Shown here one piece after another: positions 25,578 to 33,544 of a stretch of 40,954 nucleotides of DNA. The translations under genes and the position numbers were made by a program. This DNA is from an uncultured Clostridia bacterium (GTDB lineage Bacteria > Bacillota > Clostridia > TANB77 > CAG-508), in NCBI GenBank assembly GCA_934180065.1, contig CAKPRA010000013.1:1-40954 (forward strand), given 5' to 3'. Every line of letters begins with the position of its first letter. Position 1 is the stretch's first letter. The notes beneath the pieces are model-generated. The model saw only the letters and a program-made list of their open reading frames with translations. It had not been told where the DNA came from and did not search any database.

Positions 25578-26162
25578 ATGAAACCAAGGTTGTATGACGT
25601 AGTTAAACAGGCCATAGACGATGTAAATATCGTAAAAATGGCCGATTCCATTGAAAATCAGTTTGAAAGCAAACTGAAGGAAAAGTTGACTCAAGCAGAT
25701 GTAAGTACCGCAACATGTATTGGAGTTAAAATCAAAATTGTTAACTTCATGGACAGCTCTTTTGAAATGGAAGATGTAAAACTTTACAAAGAGTATTCAC
25801 AGATTCCCGAAAGAGCTAAATTATCGTCAACTGAAATTTATACTCCTTTAGAAAGACTTATTAAAAGTTTTAATGAACGTCACTATATGTGTTACGTAAC
25901 AGATTATGGAGAACGTCAAAGAATTTTTATAGGGTTCACTATGTGTGATGAGAATACAATTGAAGGAATGAATTTTGACAGAAGGACGTATATGTTATTA
26001 AAATGGGCAGGTTTTTATACTTGTCAGGACATTGTGAGTAGAATTACTACTTATGATGATTTTTCGACAATTAGAAACATGGGGAAAAAACGTGCTAAGG
26101 AAGTAATAGAAAAGGTCCGAGATATGGGTTTTACATCATTTTGTGAAGATTTTGAAAATTAA
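25578..26162 (+). CDS. Protein with RNA polymerase alpha-CTD-like domain
   Basis: 194 residues. The C-terminal part (about 130-186) resembles the alpha subunit C-terminal domain of RNA polymerase: FDRRTYMLLKWAGFYTCQDI, then a helix, then IRNMGKKRAKEVIEKV, in the place of the alpha-CTD pattern SVRSxNCLK...NxGxKSLxE. The N-terminal 125 residues match nothing I know and include an acidic/basic helix (residues 10-40) and a beta-rich stretch with YVTDYGERQRIFIGF. Since the alpha-CTD binds DNA UP elements and activators, a role in transcription is possible. The gene has visibly higher GC and uses codons ending in C (GCC, CCC, GTC, ATC) more than its neighbours. It has its own promoter, leader and terminator. 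Confidence 0.7.
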   Translation: MKPRLYDVVKQAIDDVNIVKMADSIENQFESKLKEKLTQADVSTATCIGVKIKIVNFMDSSFEMEDVKLYKEYSQIPERAKLSSTEIYTPLERLIKSFNERHYMCYVTDYGERQRIFIGFTMCDENTIEGMNFDRRTYMLLKWAGFYTCQDIVSRITTYDDFSTIRNMGKKRAKEVIEKVRDMGFTSFCEDFEN

Positions 26163-26191
26163 CCTCCTGTCATATACAGAAAAAAGGTTGC

Positions 26192-26222
26192 AAAAAAGTC
26201 CCTCTCATTTGGGGACTTTTTT
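26192..26222 (+). terminator. Rho-independent terminator after the alpha-CTD-like gene
   Basis: AAAAAAGTCCC (26192-26202) pairs with GGGACTTTTTT (26212-26222) around a 9-nt loop, followed by more T residues. Confidence 0.92.
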
Positions 26223-26262
26223 GTTTTTCCTATATGCTTTTGATAAAAATCTAACCACTATC

Positions 26263-26291
26263 TTGAAAAAATCAAAAAAATATGGTATAAA
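26263..26291 (+). promoter_or_regulatory. Sigma-A-type promoter of lysS
   Basis: TTGAAA (26263-26268) and TATAAA (26286-26291) are spaced by 17 nt. The predicted leader of about 90 nt contains the small ORF at 26315. Confidence 0.65.
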
Positions 26292-26314
26292 ATTAAACTA
26301 TGGAGGAAATGAAT

Positions 26315-26362
26315 ATGGTGATAAAACGGCAAACGGATTTAATATTACGAAATAAAAAATAA
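26315..26362 (+). CDS. Possible lysS leader peptide, 15 codons
   Basis: A short frame MVIKRQTDLILRNKK begins with ATG at 26315, 8 nt after GGAGG (26302-26306), and stops with TAA at 26360-26362, 26 nt before the lysS ATG. It ends with two Lys codons just before its stop. This is suggestive ahead of a lysyl-tRNA synthetase, but Lys codons are common in such AT-rich DNA. No terminator or clear hairpin lies between it and lysS, so any control would be at translation. An overlapping in-frame ATG at 26300 is less well placed. Confidence 0.35.
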   Translation: MVIKRQTDLILRNKK

Positions 26363-26388
26363 TATTAAAATTTAAGGAGGATGCTATT

Positions 26389-27867
26389 ATGGCAAATGAA
26401 TCAGAATTAATGCAAGTAAGATTTGAAAAAGAAGAAAAAATAAAAGAATACGGAATAAAAAATCGTCCAGAAAGATATGAAAGAACAACAGACATAGAAG
26501 GAGCAAGAGCACTAGAAGATGGAACAAAAGATATCTCAATTGCTGGAAGAATATTATCAAAAAGAAAAATGGGAAAAATTTCATTTATTCATATAGGAGA
26601 TATAACAGGAAAAATCCAATTAGTAATAAAAAGAGATGATCTAGGAGAAGACGAATACAAAAGAATGCACGAAATAACAGATATAGGTGATTTCATAGGA
26701 GTAAAAGGTGAAATTTTTACAACACAAGCAGGAGAAAAAAGTATTCAAGTATATGAATATACATTTCTAGGAAAAGCATATAGACCACTACCAGAAAAAT
26801 TCCATGGACTAGCAGACCAAGAAATAATATATAGAGAAAGACATCTAGATTTAATAACAAACGAAGAAACAAAAAAGAGATTTTTATTAAGATCAAAATT
26901 CATAAAATTAATGAGAGAATATTTAGATAACCATGGATTTATAGAAGTTGATACACCAGCACTTCAAAACACAGCATCAGGAGCAACTGCAAGACCATTT
27001 ATAGCTCATCATAACGCATATGATATGGATGTATTTTTAAGAATATCACCAGAGCTAACATTAAAAAAATTAATAATAGGTGGATTCAATAATGTTTACG
27101 AAGTAGCAAGAGACTTCAGAAATGAAGGAATTGACAAAAACCATCTTCAAGATTTCACAATGGTAGAAGGATACAGTGCATATTGGAATTATGAAGACAA
27201 TATGAAATTCTTAAAAGAAATGGTTATATATATATTCAACAAATTATTCGATGGAAACCTAATAGTAAGAATAGGTGATAAAGATATAGATTTTGGAGGA
27301 GAATGGGAAATAGTTTCATTCAGAGACTTAGTACTAAGAGACTGTGGAATAGATATCGACAAATTCGAAACAGCAGAAGCTCTATTAGCAGAAATAAGAG
27401 CAAAAGGAATAGACCTAGATGAAGAAAACATCGAAAACCTAGGAAGAGGAAATCTAATAGATGCTCTATACAAAAAAGTAAGTAGACCAAAACTTATAAA
27501 ACCAACATACTTAACAAAACACCCAATAGACCTATCACCACTAGCAAGAGCAAACGATTATAACAAAAATTTAACAGACAGATTCCAACTAGTTGTAAAT
27601 GGACAAGAAATCATAAACGGATACTCAGAGCTAGTAGATGCAAGAGAGCAAGAAGCAAGACTAATAGAGCAAAGCAGACTAAAAGCAAATGGAGACGAAG
27701 AAGCAATGTCAATAGACAACGAATACATTAAAGCAATGGAATATGGAATGCCACCAATTTCAGGATGGGGACTAGGAGTAGACAGATTCCTACAATTCCT
27801 AACAAATAGTGACAATATCAGAGATGTAGTTTTATACCCATTAATGAGACCACGTGATATGGAATAA
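26389..27867 (+). CDS. lysS: Lysyl-tRNA synthetase, class II
   Basis: Charges tRNA-Lys. 492 residues: N-terminal OB fold (about 50-150) and class II core. Motif 2 reads ARDFRNEGIDKNHLQDFTM and motif 3 GWGLGVDRFLQFLTNSDNIRD, where most bacterial LysRS have RHNPEFTM and GLGIGIDR, so it belongs to a divergent branch. AAGGAGGA stands 8 nt before the ATG. Codon use is strongly A-ending with many CTA Leu codons, differing from aspS in this window. It has a promoter, a possible leader ORF and a strong terminator. Confidence 0.95.
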   Translation: MANESELMQVRFEKEEKIKEYGIKNRPERYERTTDIEGARALEDGTKDISIAGRILSKRKMGKISFIHIGDITGKIQLVIKRDDLGEDEYKRMHEITDIGDFIGVKGEIFTTQAGEKSIQVYEYTFLGKAYRPLPEKFHGLADQEIIYRERHLDLITNEETKKRFLLRSKFIKLMREYLDNHGFIEVDTPALQNTASGATARPFIAHHNAYDMDVFLRISPELTLKKLIIGGFNNVYEVARDFRNEGIDKNHLQDFTMVEGYSAYWNYEDNMKFLKEMVIYIFNKLFDGNLIVRIGDKDIDFGGEWEIVSFRDLVLRDCGIDIDKFETAEALLAEIRAKGIDLDEENIENLGRGNLIDALYKKVSRPKLIKPTYLTKHPIDLSPLARANDYNKNLTDRFQLVVNGQEIINGYSELVDAREQEARLIEQSRLKANGDEEAMSIDNEYIKAMEYGMPPISGWGLGVDRFLQFLTNSDNIRDVVLYPLMRPRDME

Positions 27868-27887
27868 AAAATTTTATAAGAAAAATT

Positions 27888-27935
27888 TTATATACAAATA
27901 TTGAGTTTTTTTCGATATTTGTATATAATTTTTTT
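27888..27935 (+). terminator. Rho-independent terminator after lysS
   Basis: A 14-bp A/T-rich stem joins 27888-27901 and 27915-27928 (TTATATACAAATAT with its complement), followed by T7. Confidence 0.8.
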
Positions 27936-27994
27936 ATAAATAAAGAGGATATAAATATATTTTCTTTTCCTATCTCCAAAATGGGGGGATTTAT

Positions 27995-29266
27995 ATGAAA
28001 AAATTTTTAAAAAATTACAAATCAACAATTATACTTTTAGCTGCAATAATTGTTGGGGCAATTGTAGGAATTGTATTTAAAGAAAAAGCAGCAGTACTTA
28101 GTCCAATGGGAGATTTATTCTTAAATCTAATGTTTATAATAATTGTACCATTAGTATTTTTGAATATATCAACAGCAATAGCTAAAATGACACAACCAAA
28201 AAGATTTGGAAAGATGATGATTGGAATTATAAGTGTTTTCATAATAACATCAATAGTTGCATTAATAATTGGTTTTATTGCAACACTACCAATCAAATTG
28301 GTATCAACAGAAGATGGTGATCAAATAAAAAGCTCTTTAGAAGAAATGTCAAATGGAAATGTTGATCAAAATGATAATAATGAGAATATTTTACAAAGCA
28401 CAGTTAATTTATTGACTGTAAATGACTTTTCAGGCTTATTATCAAGAAATAATATTATAGCAATAATAGTTTTCGCAGTTATATTTGGTATTGCTGCACA
28501 AATGAGTGGAAAAAAAGCAAAACCTGTTGTAGATTTTTTAGATAGTGCAAATGAAATTGTTATGAATATTGTTAAAATAATTATGTATTATGCACCAATT
28601 GGTTTAGGTTGTTATTTTGCATCATTAGTAGGGACTTTTGGAAAGGAAATCGCAATTGGATATGTAAAAACGTTTGTAATATATATAATTGTAGCTTTAT
28701 TGTTTTATTTTGTGGTTTATACATTATATGCGTTTTTGTCTGCCGGTAAAAAAGGTGTCATAGCTTTTTGGAAAAACATAATACCTTCAACCATAACATC
28801 TTTAGCTACATGTTCAAGTGCAGCTTCAATACCAGTAAATATTCAGGCATCTAAAAACATAGGTGTTTCAGATGATATTGCTGAAACGTTAGTTCCATTG
28901 GGAACTAGTTTTCATAAAGATGGATCAATAATAGGATCAGTATTTAAAATTATGTTTTTGGTATGTTTATTTGGTACAAATGTTTCGGGATTTGGAAGTA
29001 TTCTTCAAATATTAGGAGTGGCTTTTATTGCTACTTTACTAGTAACAGCTGTTCCTATTGGTGGAGGAACTATATCAGAAATGATGATAATTACAATGAT
29101 GGGATATCCTATTTCTGCATTACCTATTTTAACTATTATTGCTACTATAATTGATCCACCTGCGACAATGCTTAATGTAGTTGGAGATTCAAGTTGCTCT
29201 ATGCTGGTAGCAAGATTTATAGATGGTAAAGGTTGGATTGATAAAAAAAGCAAAAATGAAAAATAA
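27995..29266 (+). CDS. Dicarboxylate/amino acid:cation symporter (SDF/GltP family)
   Basis: Sodium- or proton-coupled transporter of dicarboxylates or amino acids. 423 residues with eight or so membrane helices and two re-entrant regions. The first loop is SLATCSSAASIPV, in the place of the serine-rich motif; helix 7 has PLGTSFHKDGSIIG where NMDGT is typical in glutamate carriers; and near the C-terminus are GGGTISEM and DPPATMLNVVGD. These changes put it in a less studied branch, so the substrate is not predicted. GGGGGGA precedes the ATG. It is a single-gene unit. Confidence 0.9.
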   Translation: MKKFLKNYKSTIILLAAIIVGAIVGIVFKEKAAVLSPMGDLFLNLMFIIIVPLVFLNISTAIAKMTQPKRFGKMMIGIISVFIITSIVALIIGFIATLPIKLVSTEDGDQIKSSLEEMSNGNVDQNDNNENILQSTVNLLTVNDFSGLLSRNNIIAIIVFAVIFGIAAQMSGKKAKPVVDFLDSANEIVMNIVKIIMYYAPIGLGCYFASLVGTFGKEIAIGYVKTFVIYIIVALLFYFVVYTLYAFLSAGKKGVIAFWKNIIPSTITSLATCSSAASIPVNIQASKNIGVSDDIAETLVPLGTSFHKDGSIIGSVFKIMFLVCLFGTNVSGFGSILQILGVAFIATLLVTAVPIGGGTISEMMIITMMGYPISALPILTIIATIIDPPATMLNVVGDSSCSMLVARFIDGKGWIDKKSKNEK

Positions 29267-29317
29267 TAAAAATTATTATATTTGTGATTATAATTTTTAA
29301 ATATATTAAATTTGAAG

Positions 29318-29356
29318 TGGGTTGAATCTTATAAGAAAGATTTAACTCATTTTTTT
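29318..29356 (+). terminator. Rho-independent terminator after the symporter gene
   Basis: TGGGTTGAATCTT (29318-29330) pairs with AAGATTTAACTCA (29337-29349), with two G-T pairs, followed by T7. Confidence 0.85.
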
Positions 29357-29376
29357 CATATTATTTGAGAATTTTG

Positions 29377-29405
29377 TTGATTTTTTTATTGAATAAAGTT
29401 AAAAT
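29377..29405 (+). promoter_or_regulatory. Sigma-A-type promoter of the GH25 gene
   Basis: TTGATT (29377-29382) and TAAAAT (29400-29405) are spaced by 17 nt, a short distance before GGAGGA at 29419. Confidence 0.6.
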
Positions 29406-29428
29406 AATTATAGAATGTGGAGGATAGT

Positions 29429-30568
29429 GTGGAAAAGAAAATAAAATGGAAAAATATAGTCATTTTTTTAAGTATAATAATAATGTGTGTAATATTAGCA
29501 ATTGTTATAAAATTGGGAATAGATGCTATAATTGTAAATAAAGAAATGAAAACAGCACAACATGGAATAACAGTTAATAGAGATGTTCATTTATATTCGT
29601 GTGCAAAGGAAACAAAAAAATATAAAAATCTAGAAATTGGTACAGATACATACATATTAAATGAGGTTATAGATAAAAGTGGAAATAAATGGTATAAAGT
29701 AAAAGCTGAAAAAAAGGTAGGATATATTTTGGCAAATGATATTGGAAAATATCAAGATTCCTATAATAAAAGAGATTTAATGGTGGATGTATCAAAATTT
29801 AATTTACAAAATAATTTTAGTAGTATTGGAGAATTTAAAGTTTTTTTGATAAAGAATGATATTAAATTTGTATATATAAGAGCTGGTGGAAGAGGCTATG
29901 GAAAAGCAGGAAACTTTTATACAGATCCTAAAGCTGATGAATATGCAAAAGCATGTGATTTCTTAAATATACCATTTGGTTACTATTTTTTAGATGAAGC
30001 TCTTAATTCAGAAGAAATTGATGAAGAAGTAAGTTTTATTAAAAATTATTTGAATGAACATTATTATAAAAATAATATTTTACCAATAGCATTAGACGTA
30101 GAGAAACATCTCGAGAAGGGAAGAGCTGATGATATCTGGGATAAAAGATATGAGTTAATAAATGAATTAACAGAAAAATTGGAAAAAGAAAATAAAAAGG
30201 TGATTTTATATAGTAATGCGGATTTAGCAAATGAATATTTAACTAATGTCAATGCAAAAATGTGGCTTGCATATTATCCAAAAATAAATAAAATACCAGA
30301 TTATTGGTATTCAAAAACTAATGAAAAATGTGCAAGCAATAAAGAAATAATTGCAAAATTAATAGGTTGGCAATTTACTCAATCAGGAGTTGAAAATAAT
30401 ATTAATGAAAAAGTTGACCTAAGTTTAGTATATAGTAATTATTTATTAAATAATAGTATGGAAGATATTGAAAATGATATAAAAGAAAATAAAGAAATGG
30501 TTTTTGGACCAATTTTAAATTTTAAAGAAAAAATAATTAAAGGAGTAGAAAATATATTAAATAAATAA
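29429..30568 (+). CDS. Membrane-anchored SH3/GH25 muramidase
   Basis: Lysozyme-like enzyme that cuts the MurNAc-GlcNAc bond in peptidoglycan. The GTG at 29429 is preferred to the GTG at 29417 because GGAGGA (29419-29424) lies between them. 379 residues: one membrane helix (about 7-30), an SH3-like domain (about 45-110), and a GH25 barrel (about 115-325) with MVDVSKF at its first strand, the catalytic D-x-E in ALDVEKH, and GWQFTQSG...VDLS at the end, followed by about 50 residues of charged tail. The coiled-coil gene begins 21 nt later and is probably cotranscribed. Confidence 0.9.
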   Translation: MEKKIKWKNIVIFLSIIIMCVILAIVIKLGIDAIIVNKEMKTAQHGITVNRDVHLYSCAKETKKYKNLEIGTDTYILNEVIDKSGNKWYKVKAEKKVGYILANDIGKYQDSYNKRDLMVDVSKFNLQNNFSSIGEFKVFLIKNDIKFVYIRAGGRGYGKAGNFYTDPKADEYAKACDFLNIPFGYYFLDEALNSEEIDEEVSFIKNYLNEHYYKNNILPIALDVEKHLEKGRADDIWDKRYELINELTEKLEKENKKVILYSNADLANEYLTNVNAKMWLAYYPKINKIPDYWYSKTNEKCASNKEIIAKLIGWQFTQSGVENNINEKVDLSLVYSNYLLNNSMEDIENDIKENKEMVFGPILNFKEKIIKGVENILNK

Positions 30569-30589
30569 ACATATGAAAAAGGTGATTTT

Positions 30590-31576
30590 ATGAGAAAAAG
30601 TGAATATTTAGAGAAGCTTAAAGATGAAAATAAAAATCATATTAATAATATTCGTATTTTAATAAAAACGCTAGATTATAAAATTGAAAGATTAAAACAA
30701 TCTAAAAAAATTACAGATGATATTTGCAATAAATTTGAGATTAACTGTTATAATTATAATTTAGTGTATGAAATGAATGAATCACGAGTAAAATTTATAA
30801 ATGATTTGGATGAGTTAATAAAAAAAATAAATGATATTACTTCAAGAAATTCAAGAAATATTGATTACGATATTCAAAAAATTTCTAGTATAAATGATTT
30901 ATTATATACATATGAAGTTCAACTAAACAACATAAATAAAAATGATTTATCAGATATTGAAAAATTACAATTAAATGCAATTAAAAAAGAAATTTATGAG
31001 AAATTCATGAGAATAAAATGCGAAATTGACAGAGATATATTAAAACAGAAGTATGACAAACTACAAAATAGGAATGTAATTTTAAAAGCTTTAGATAATT
31101 TTTTTGTAATAAGTGATAGGGTTAACATGCAAAGAGAGAACTTATTTAAAGCAATAAAAGGAATAGATGATTATAAAAACAGTCTTGTAGAAAAATCTGA
31201 GCCTGCAAGAGAATATAAAATAATTTATATATTGGCAGATATAGAGCTTTATTTAAGCCAAAATAGAAGTGATAAAAATCATCAAGAGCAGATACAGAAA
31301 ATTATTGATATTAAAGATAAAATAAATAGTGTTTTTTCAATAGATAAAAAAGAATTAAAAAAGGCTATAAGTGAAAGCAATAAATCAAGATTACCTATGG
31401 TATTAAGTAAAAATATTGGAAAAATGAAAAGAAAACAAAAAAAGATTATTGAGTTCTTGTATAAAAATGGTTATACAAAATCATTTGAGGAAAAGCAATA
31501 TAAATCTAAAATGGATATATTAATTAAAAAGTTAAAATTATTATCTGATAATGTAGAGCGAGAAATAAATAGATAA
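30590..31576 (+). CDS. Hypothetical coiled-coil protein
   Basis: 328 residues, almost wholly helical and charged, with heptad patterns over about 1-240 and a basic C-terminal part. There is no signal peptide or membrane helix, and I recognise no family. AAGGTGA precedes the ATG. Its place right behind the muramidase gene suggests a shared transcript; a structural or cell-envelope-related role is only a guess. Confidence 0.7.
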   Translation: MRKSEYLEKLKDENKNHINNIRILIKTLDYKIERLKQSKKITDDICNKFEINCYNYNLVYEMNESRVKFINDLDELIKKINDITSRNSRNIDYDIQKISSINDLLYTYEVQLNNINKNDLSDIEKLQLNAIKKEIYEKFMRIKCEIDRDILKQKYDKLQNRNVILKALDNFFVISDRVNMQRENLFKAIKGIDDYKNSLVEKSEPAREYKIIYILADIELYLSQNRSDKNHQEQIQKIIDIKDKINSVFSIDKKELKKAISESNKSRLPMVLSKNIGKMKRKQKKIIEFLYKNGYTKSFEEKQYKSKMDILIKKLKLLSDNVEREINR

Positions 31577-31578
31577 AG

Positions 31579-31612
31579 AAGATAAATATGAAATAATGTT
31601 TATCTTTTTTTG
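31579..31612 (+). terminator. Rho-independent terminator after the coiled-coil gene
   Basis: AAGATAAA (31579-31586) pairs with TTTATCTT (31599-31606) around a 12-nt loop and runs into a T tract. Confidence 0.7.
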
Positions 31613-31615
31613 TGC

Positions 31616-31680
31616 ACGAACAAAGATATATGCTCTAAGGTGTTTTGAACAAAGCAGATGTTATTAAGGTTCGTTTTTTT
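31616..31680 (+). ncRNA. Candidate small RNA or attenuator ending in a terminator-like stem
   Basis: In the 315-nt gap before ymdB, ACGAAC (31616-31621) pairs with GTTCGT (31669-31674) and is followed at once by T6. The 47 nt enclosed contain GAAC and CAAAGCAG but no ORF with a ribosome binding site. This could be a small RNA or leader that ends here, or simply a second terminator. The remaining gap, 31681-31870, is AT-rich with no promoter I can name with confidence. Confidence 0.3.
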
Positions 31681-31891
31681 GTTATAAATGGGTAAATCTA
31701 GTATCATAAGATTGCATAAATGTATTAAACTAATGTATTTATAATGTTTTAGCAGTATAAAAATCCCTATATACAAAAAAATATTTTTGTGATAATATAG
31801 TTTTGTGTTATAGGAATTTAATACATAAATATAAATTTTTGTTAATAGGTAAGTTAAGCCTATTAATAATTGAAATAGAAAGGATTTTTTT

Positions 31892-32665
31892 ATGAAAATT
31901 TTAACAATAGGTGATATAGTAGGAGAAAATGGAGTTAAAAAGGTTAAAGAAGAGCTACCAAAAATAAGAGCTGAATATGATATTGATTTTGTTATAGTAA
32001 ATGCCGAAAATTCAGCAGGTGGTATGGGGATTACTAAAAAAATATTTGATGATTTGTTAAATCTTAATGTTGATGTTATTACAATGGGAAATCATACATG
32101 GGGAAAAAAGGAGATATTTTCATTTATAGATAACCCCAAATTATTAAGACCAGCTAATTACTCAAAAGGAGTAGTGGGTAAGGGAATAGGAATATATAAA
32201 TGTATGGACAAGAAAATTTGTGTTATTGATTTAATAGGTAGAACTGACATGAATGTGTTATCAGACAATCCATTTACAAAAGTTGAATCATTAATAAAAA
32301 AAGTAAAAGATGAGTGTGATATGATTTTTGTAGAGTTTCATGCTGAAGCAACTGCTGAAAAAATAGCTATGGCAAACTTTTTAGATGGAAGAGTTACAGC
32401 TGTTTATGGAACACATACACATGTTCAAACAGCAGATGATACGATTCTTGAAAATGGTACAGCATATATAACAGATATTGGAATGACAGGTCCAATTAAT
32501 TCTGTTATTGGAATGGATAGGGAAGCTTCTATAAAAAGATTTGTAACATCATTGCCAGAAAGATATAAATTAGCTGATGGAAAATGTATGTTAAATGCTT
32601 GTATTTTCAATATAAATGATGAAGATTGTCGAGTAATGTCAATTGAAAGGATAAACAGAAAATAA
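31892..32665 (+). CDS. ymdB: YmdB/TIGR00282 family metallophosphoesterase
   Basis: Di-metal phosphodiesterase; B. subtilis YmdB hydrolyses 2',3'-cyclic nucleotides and affects biofilm and motility decisions. 257 residues, usual length. Metal motifs are visible in order: GDIVGENG, NAENSAGGMGIT, GNHTWGKKEI, VEFHAEATAEK and YGTHTHVQTAD, with DIGMTGP near the end. GAAAGGA precedes the ATG. In B. subtilis ymdB lies next to spoVS in the recA-rny region; here spoVS and recA follow, with rny absent from the window. Confidence 0.94.
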   Translation: MKILTIGDIVGENGVKKVKEELPKIRAEYDIDFVIVNAENSAGGMGITKKIFDDLLNLNVDVITMGNHTWGKKEIFSFIDNPKLLRPANYSKGVVGKGIGIYKCMDKKICVIDLIGRTDMNVLSDNPFTKVESLIKKVKDECDMIFVEFHAEATAEKIAMANFLDGRVTAVYGTHTHVQTADDTILENGTAYITDIGMTGPINSVIGMDREASIKRFVTSLPERYKLADGKCMLNACIFNINDEDCRVMSIERINRK

Positions 32666-32712
32666 ATAGTAGATTCTGGCATACGAAAGGCAAGTATATT
32701 TTTAAAAATATA

Positions 32713-32741
32713 TAGACTTTTATTTGGGAATGTATTATAAA
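32713..32741 (+). promoter_or_regulatory. Candidate promoter of spoVS
   Basis: TAGACT (32713-32718) and TATAAA (32736-32741) are spaced by 17 nt, 48 nt before the spoVS ATG. The -35 box is weak. Confidence 0.45.
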
Positions 32742-32788
32742 TATATATGTAGTGAGAACACAAAAATAAAAATAATAGGAGGCAAAAA

Positions 32789-33052
32789 ATGGAAGTTTTA
32801 AAAATCTCATCAAAATCTAACCCAAATTCAGTAGCAGGAGCAATTGCTGGATTAGTAAAGGAAAATAGTTATGCAGAAATGCAAGCAATAGGAGCTGGAG
32901 CATTAAATCAAGCTGTTAAAGCAGTAGCAATAGCAAGAGGTTTTGTTGCACCATCAGGAGTAGACTTAGTATGTGTACCTGCTTTCGCAGAAGTTCAAGT
33001 AGAGGGAGAAGAAAGAACAGGTATAAAATTGATTGTTGAATCTAGAAAATAA
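32789..33052 (+). CDS. spoVS: Stage V sporulation protein S
   Basis: Small Alba-like protein of 87 residues, needed for coat and late sporulation steps in B. subtilis and also found in some non-sporulating bacteria. The sequence KISSKSNPNSVAGAIAGLV, then IGAGALNQAVKAVAIARGF and DLVCVPAFAEV is highly conserved in the family. AGGAGGC stands before the ATG. A terminator follows, then repeat copies 6 and 7. Confidence 0.96.
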   Translation: MEVLKISSKSNPNSVAGAIAGLVKENSYAEMQAIGAGALNQAVKAVAIARGFVAPSGVDLVCVPAFAEVQVEGEERTGIKLIVESRK

Positions 33053-33064
33053 TTTTTATATAGG

Positions 33065-33092
33065 GGGCGTAGCACAGACTATGCTCTTTTTT
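33065..33092 (+). terminator. Rho-independent terminator after spoVS
   Basis: GGGCGTAG (33065-33072) pairs with CTATGCTC (33079-33086), with two G-T pairs, around CACAGA, followed by T6. Repeat copy 6 begins immediately after it. Confidence 0.8.
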
Positions 33093-33094
33093 AT

Positions 33095-33250
33095 ATAAGC
33101 CGGATATGTGAATATATATATTAAAAATACGTTCCTTGTTGGTCGTCCATACAGTGTAGTGTGAGAATGGTATAGCCCCCGTTTTGATTTTGATAAATGT
33201 GAGATTTAACTAAAAGCTCCCAAACTGCACGTTACGTATTTAGGTTCAAA
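33095..33250 (+). repeat. Interspersed palindromic element, copy 6 (first of a doublet, 3' arm missing)
   Basis: Begins ATAAGCCGGATATG with the normal 5' arm (33102-33126), a subfamily B core (TTTTGATTTTGATAAATG), and ends GCACGTTACGTATTT. The 3' arm is missing. Instead AAATACGT (inside the 5' arm) can pair with ACGTATTT at the 3' end, a short substitute stem. Copy 7 starts exactly 164 nt after it (GCCGG at 33099 and 33263). Confidence 0.87.
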
Positions 33251-33258
33251 GTTTTTAT

Positions 33259-33434
33259 ATAAGCCGGACATGTGAATATATATATTAAAAATACGTTCCT
33301 TGCTGGTCGCCCATACAAAGTAGTGTGAGAGCGGTAGAGCCATCGTTTTAGTTTTGTGATATTAAGATATTTTCTAAAAGCTCCCAAACTGCGCGTCACT
33401 TTTTTAATATATATATTCACATATCCTACTCTAC
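33259..33434 (+). repeat. Interspersed palindromic element, copy 7
   Basis: Full subfamily A copy. The 5' arm GGACATGTGAAT... (from 33266) and the 3' arm ending CACATATCC (to about 33427) pair over 25 positions with one C-A mismatch at the fourth, the same position as in copy 5. Core: CTTGCTGGTCGC, GTAGTGTGAGAGCGGTAGAGCC, CTAAAAGCTCCCAAACTGCGCGTCAC. It ends about 65 nt upstream of the recA -35 box, so it is not in the recA transcript from that promoter. Confidence 0.9.
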
Positions 33435-33497
33435 TAAATTAAGTTGAAATTTATTAGTAAATAGGATTAAAATATAAATAAATTTTTTGTAAAAGGG

Positions 33498-33525
33498 TTG
33501 ACAAAAGAAAAAAATAATATATAAT
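33498..33525 (+). promoter_or_regulatory. Sigma-A promoter of recA
   Basis: TTGACA (33498-33503) and TATAAT (33520-33525) are spaced by 16 nt, giving a transcription start near 33532. Confidence 0.85.
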
Positions 33526-33530
33526 AGTAC

Positions 33531-33544
33531 AAACAGATGTTTAC
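33531..33544 (+). promoter_or_regulatory. Possible LexA/SOS box at recA
   Basis: CAAACAGATGTTTA resembles the Firmicutes SOS box CGAAC-N4-GTTCG with AAAC and GTTT as half sites. It sits at the expected start of transcription, where a repressor would block recA. Two or more positions differ from the consensus, so this is tentative. Confidence 0.4.

Noticed and set aside
25502..25600. Leader ORF starting at the ATG near the transcription start of the alpha-CTD-like gene
   Set aside because: It would begin at the very 5' end without a ribosome binding site, and it overlaps the main gene in another frame.
26143..26355. 70-residue frame after the alpha-CTD-like gene
   Set aside because: It overlaps the gene end, the terminator and the lysS promoter and has no ribosome binding site.
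33232..33420. 62-residue frame on the - strand inside repeat copy 7
   Set aside because: Related frames are open in copies 1, 4 and 5 but are stopped in copies 2, 3, 6 and 8, and no ribosome binding site is present. The openness follows from near-identical sequence in subfamily A.
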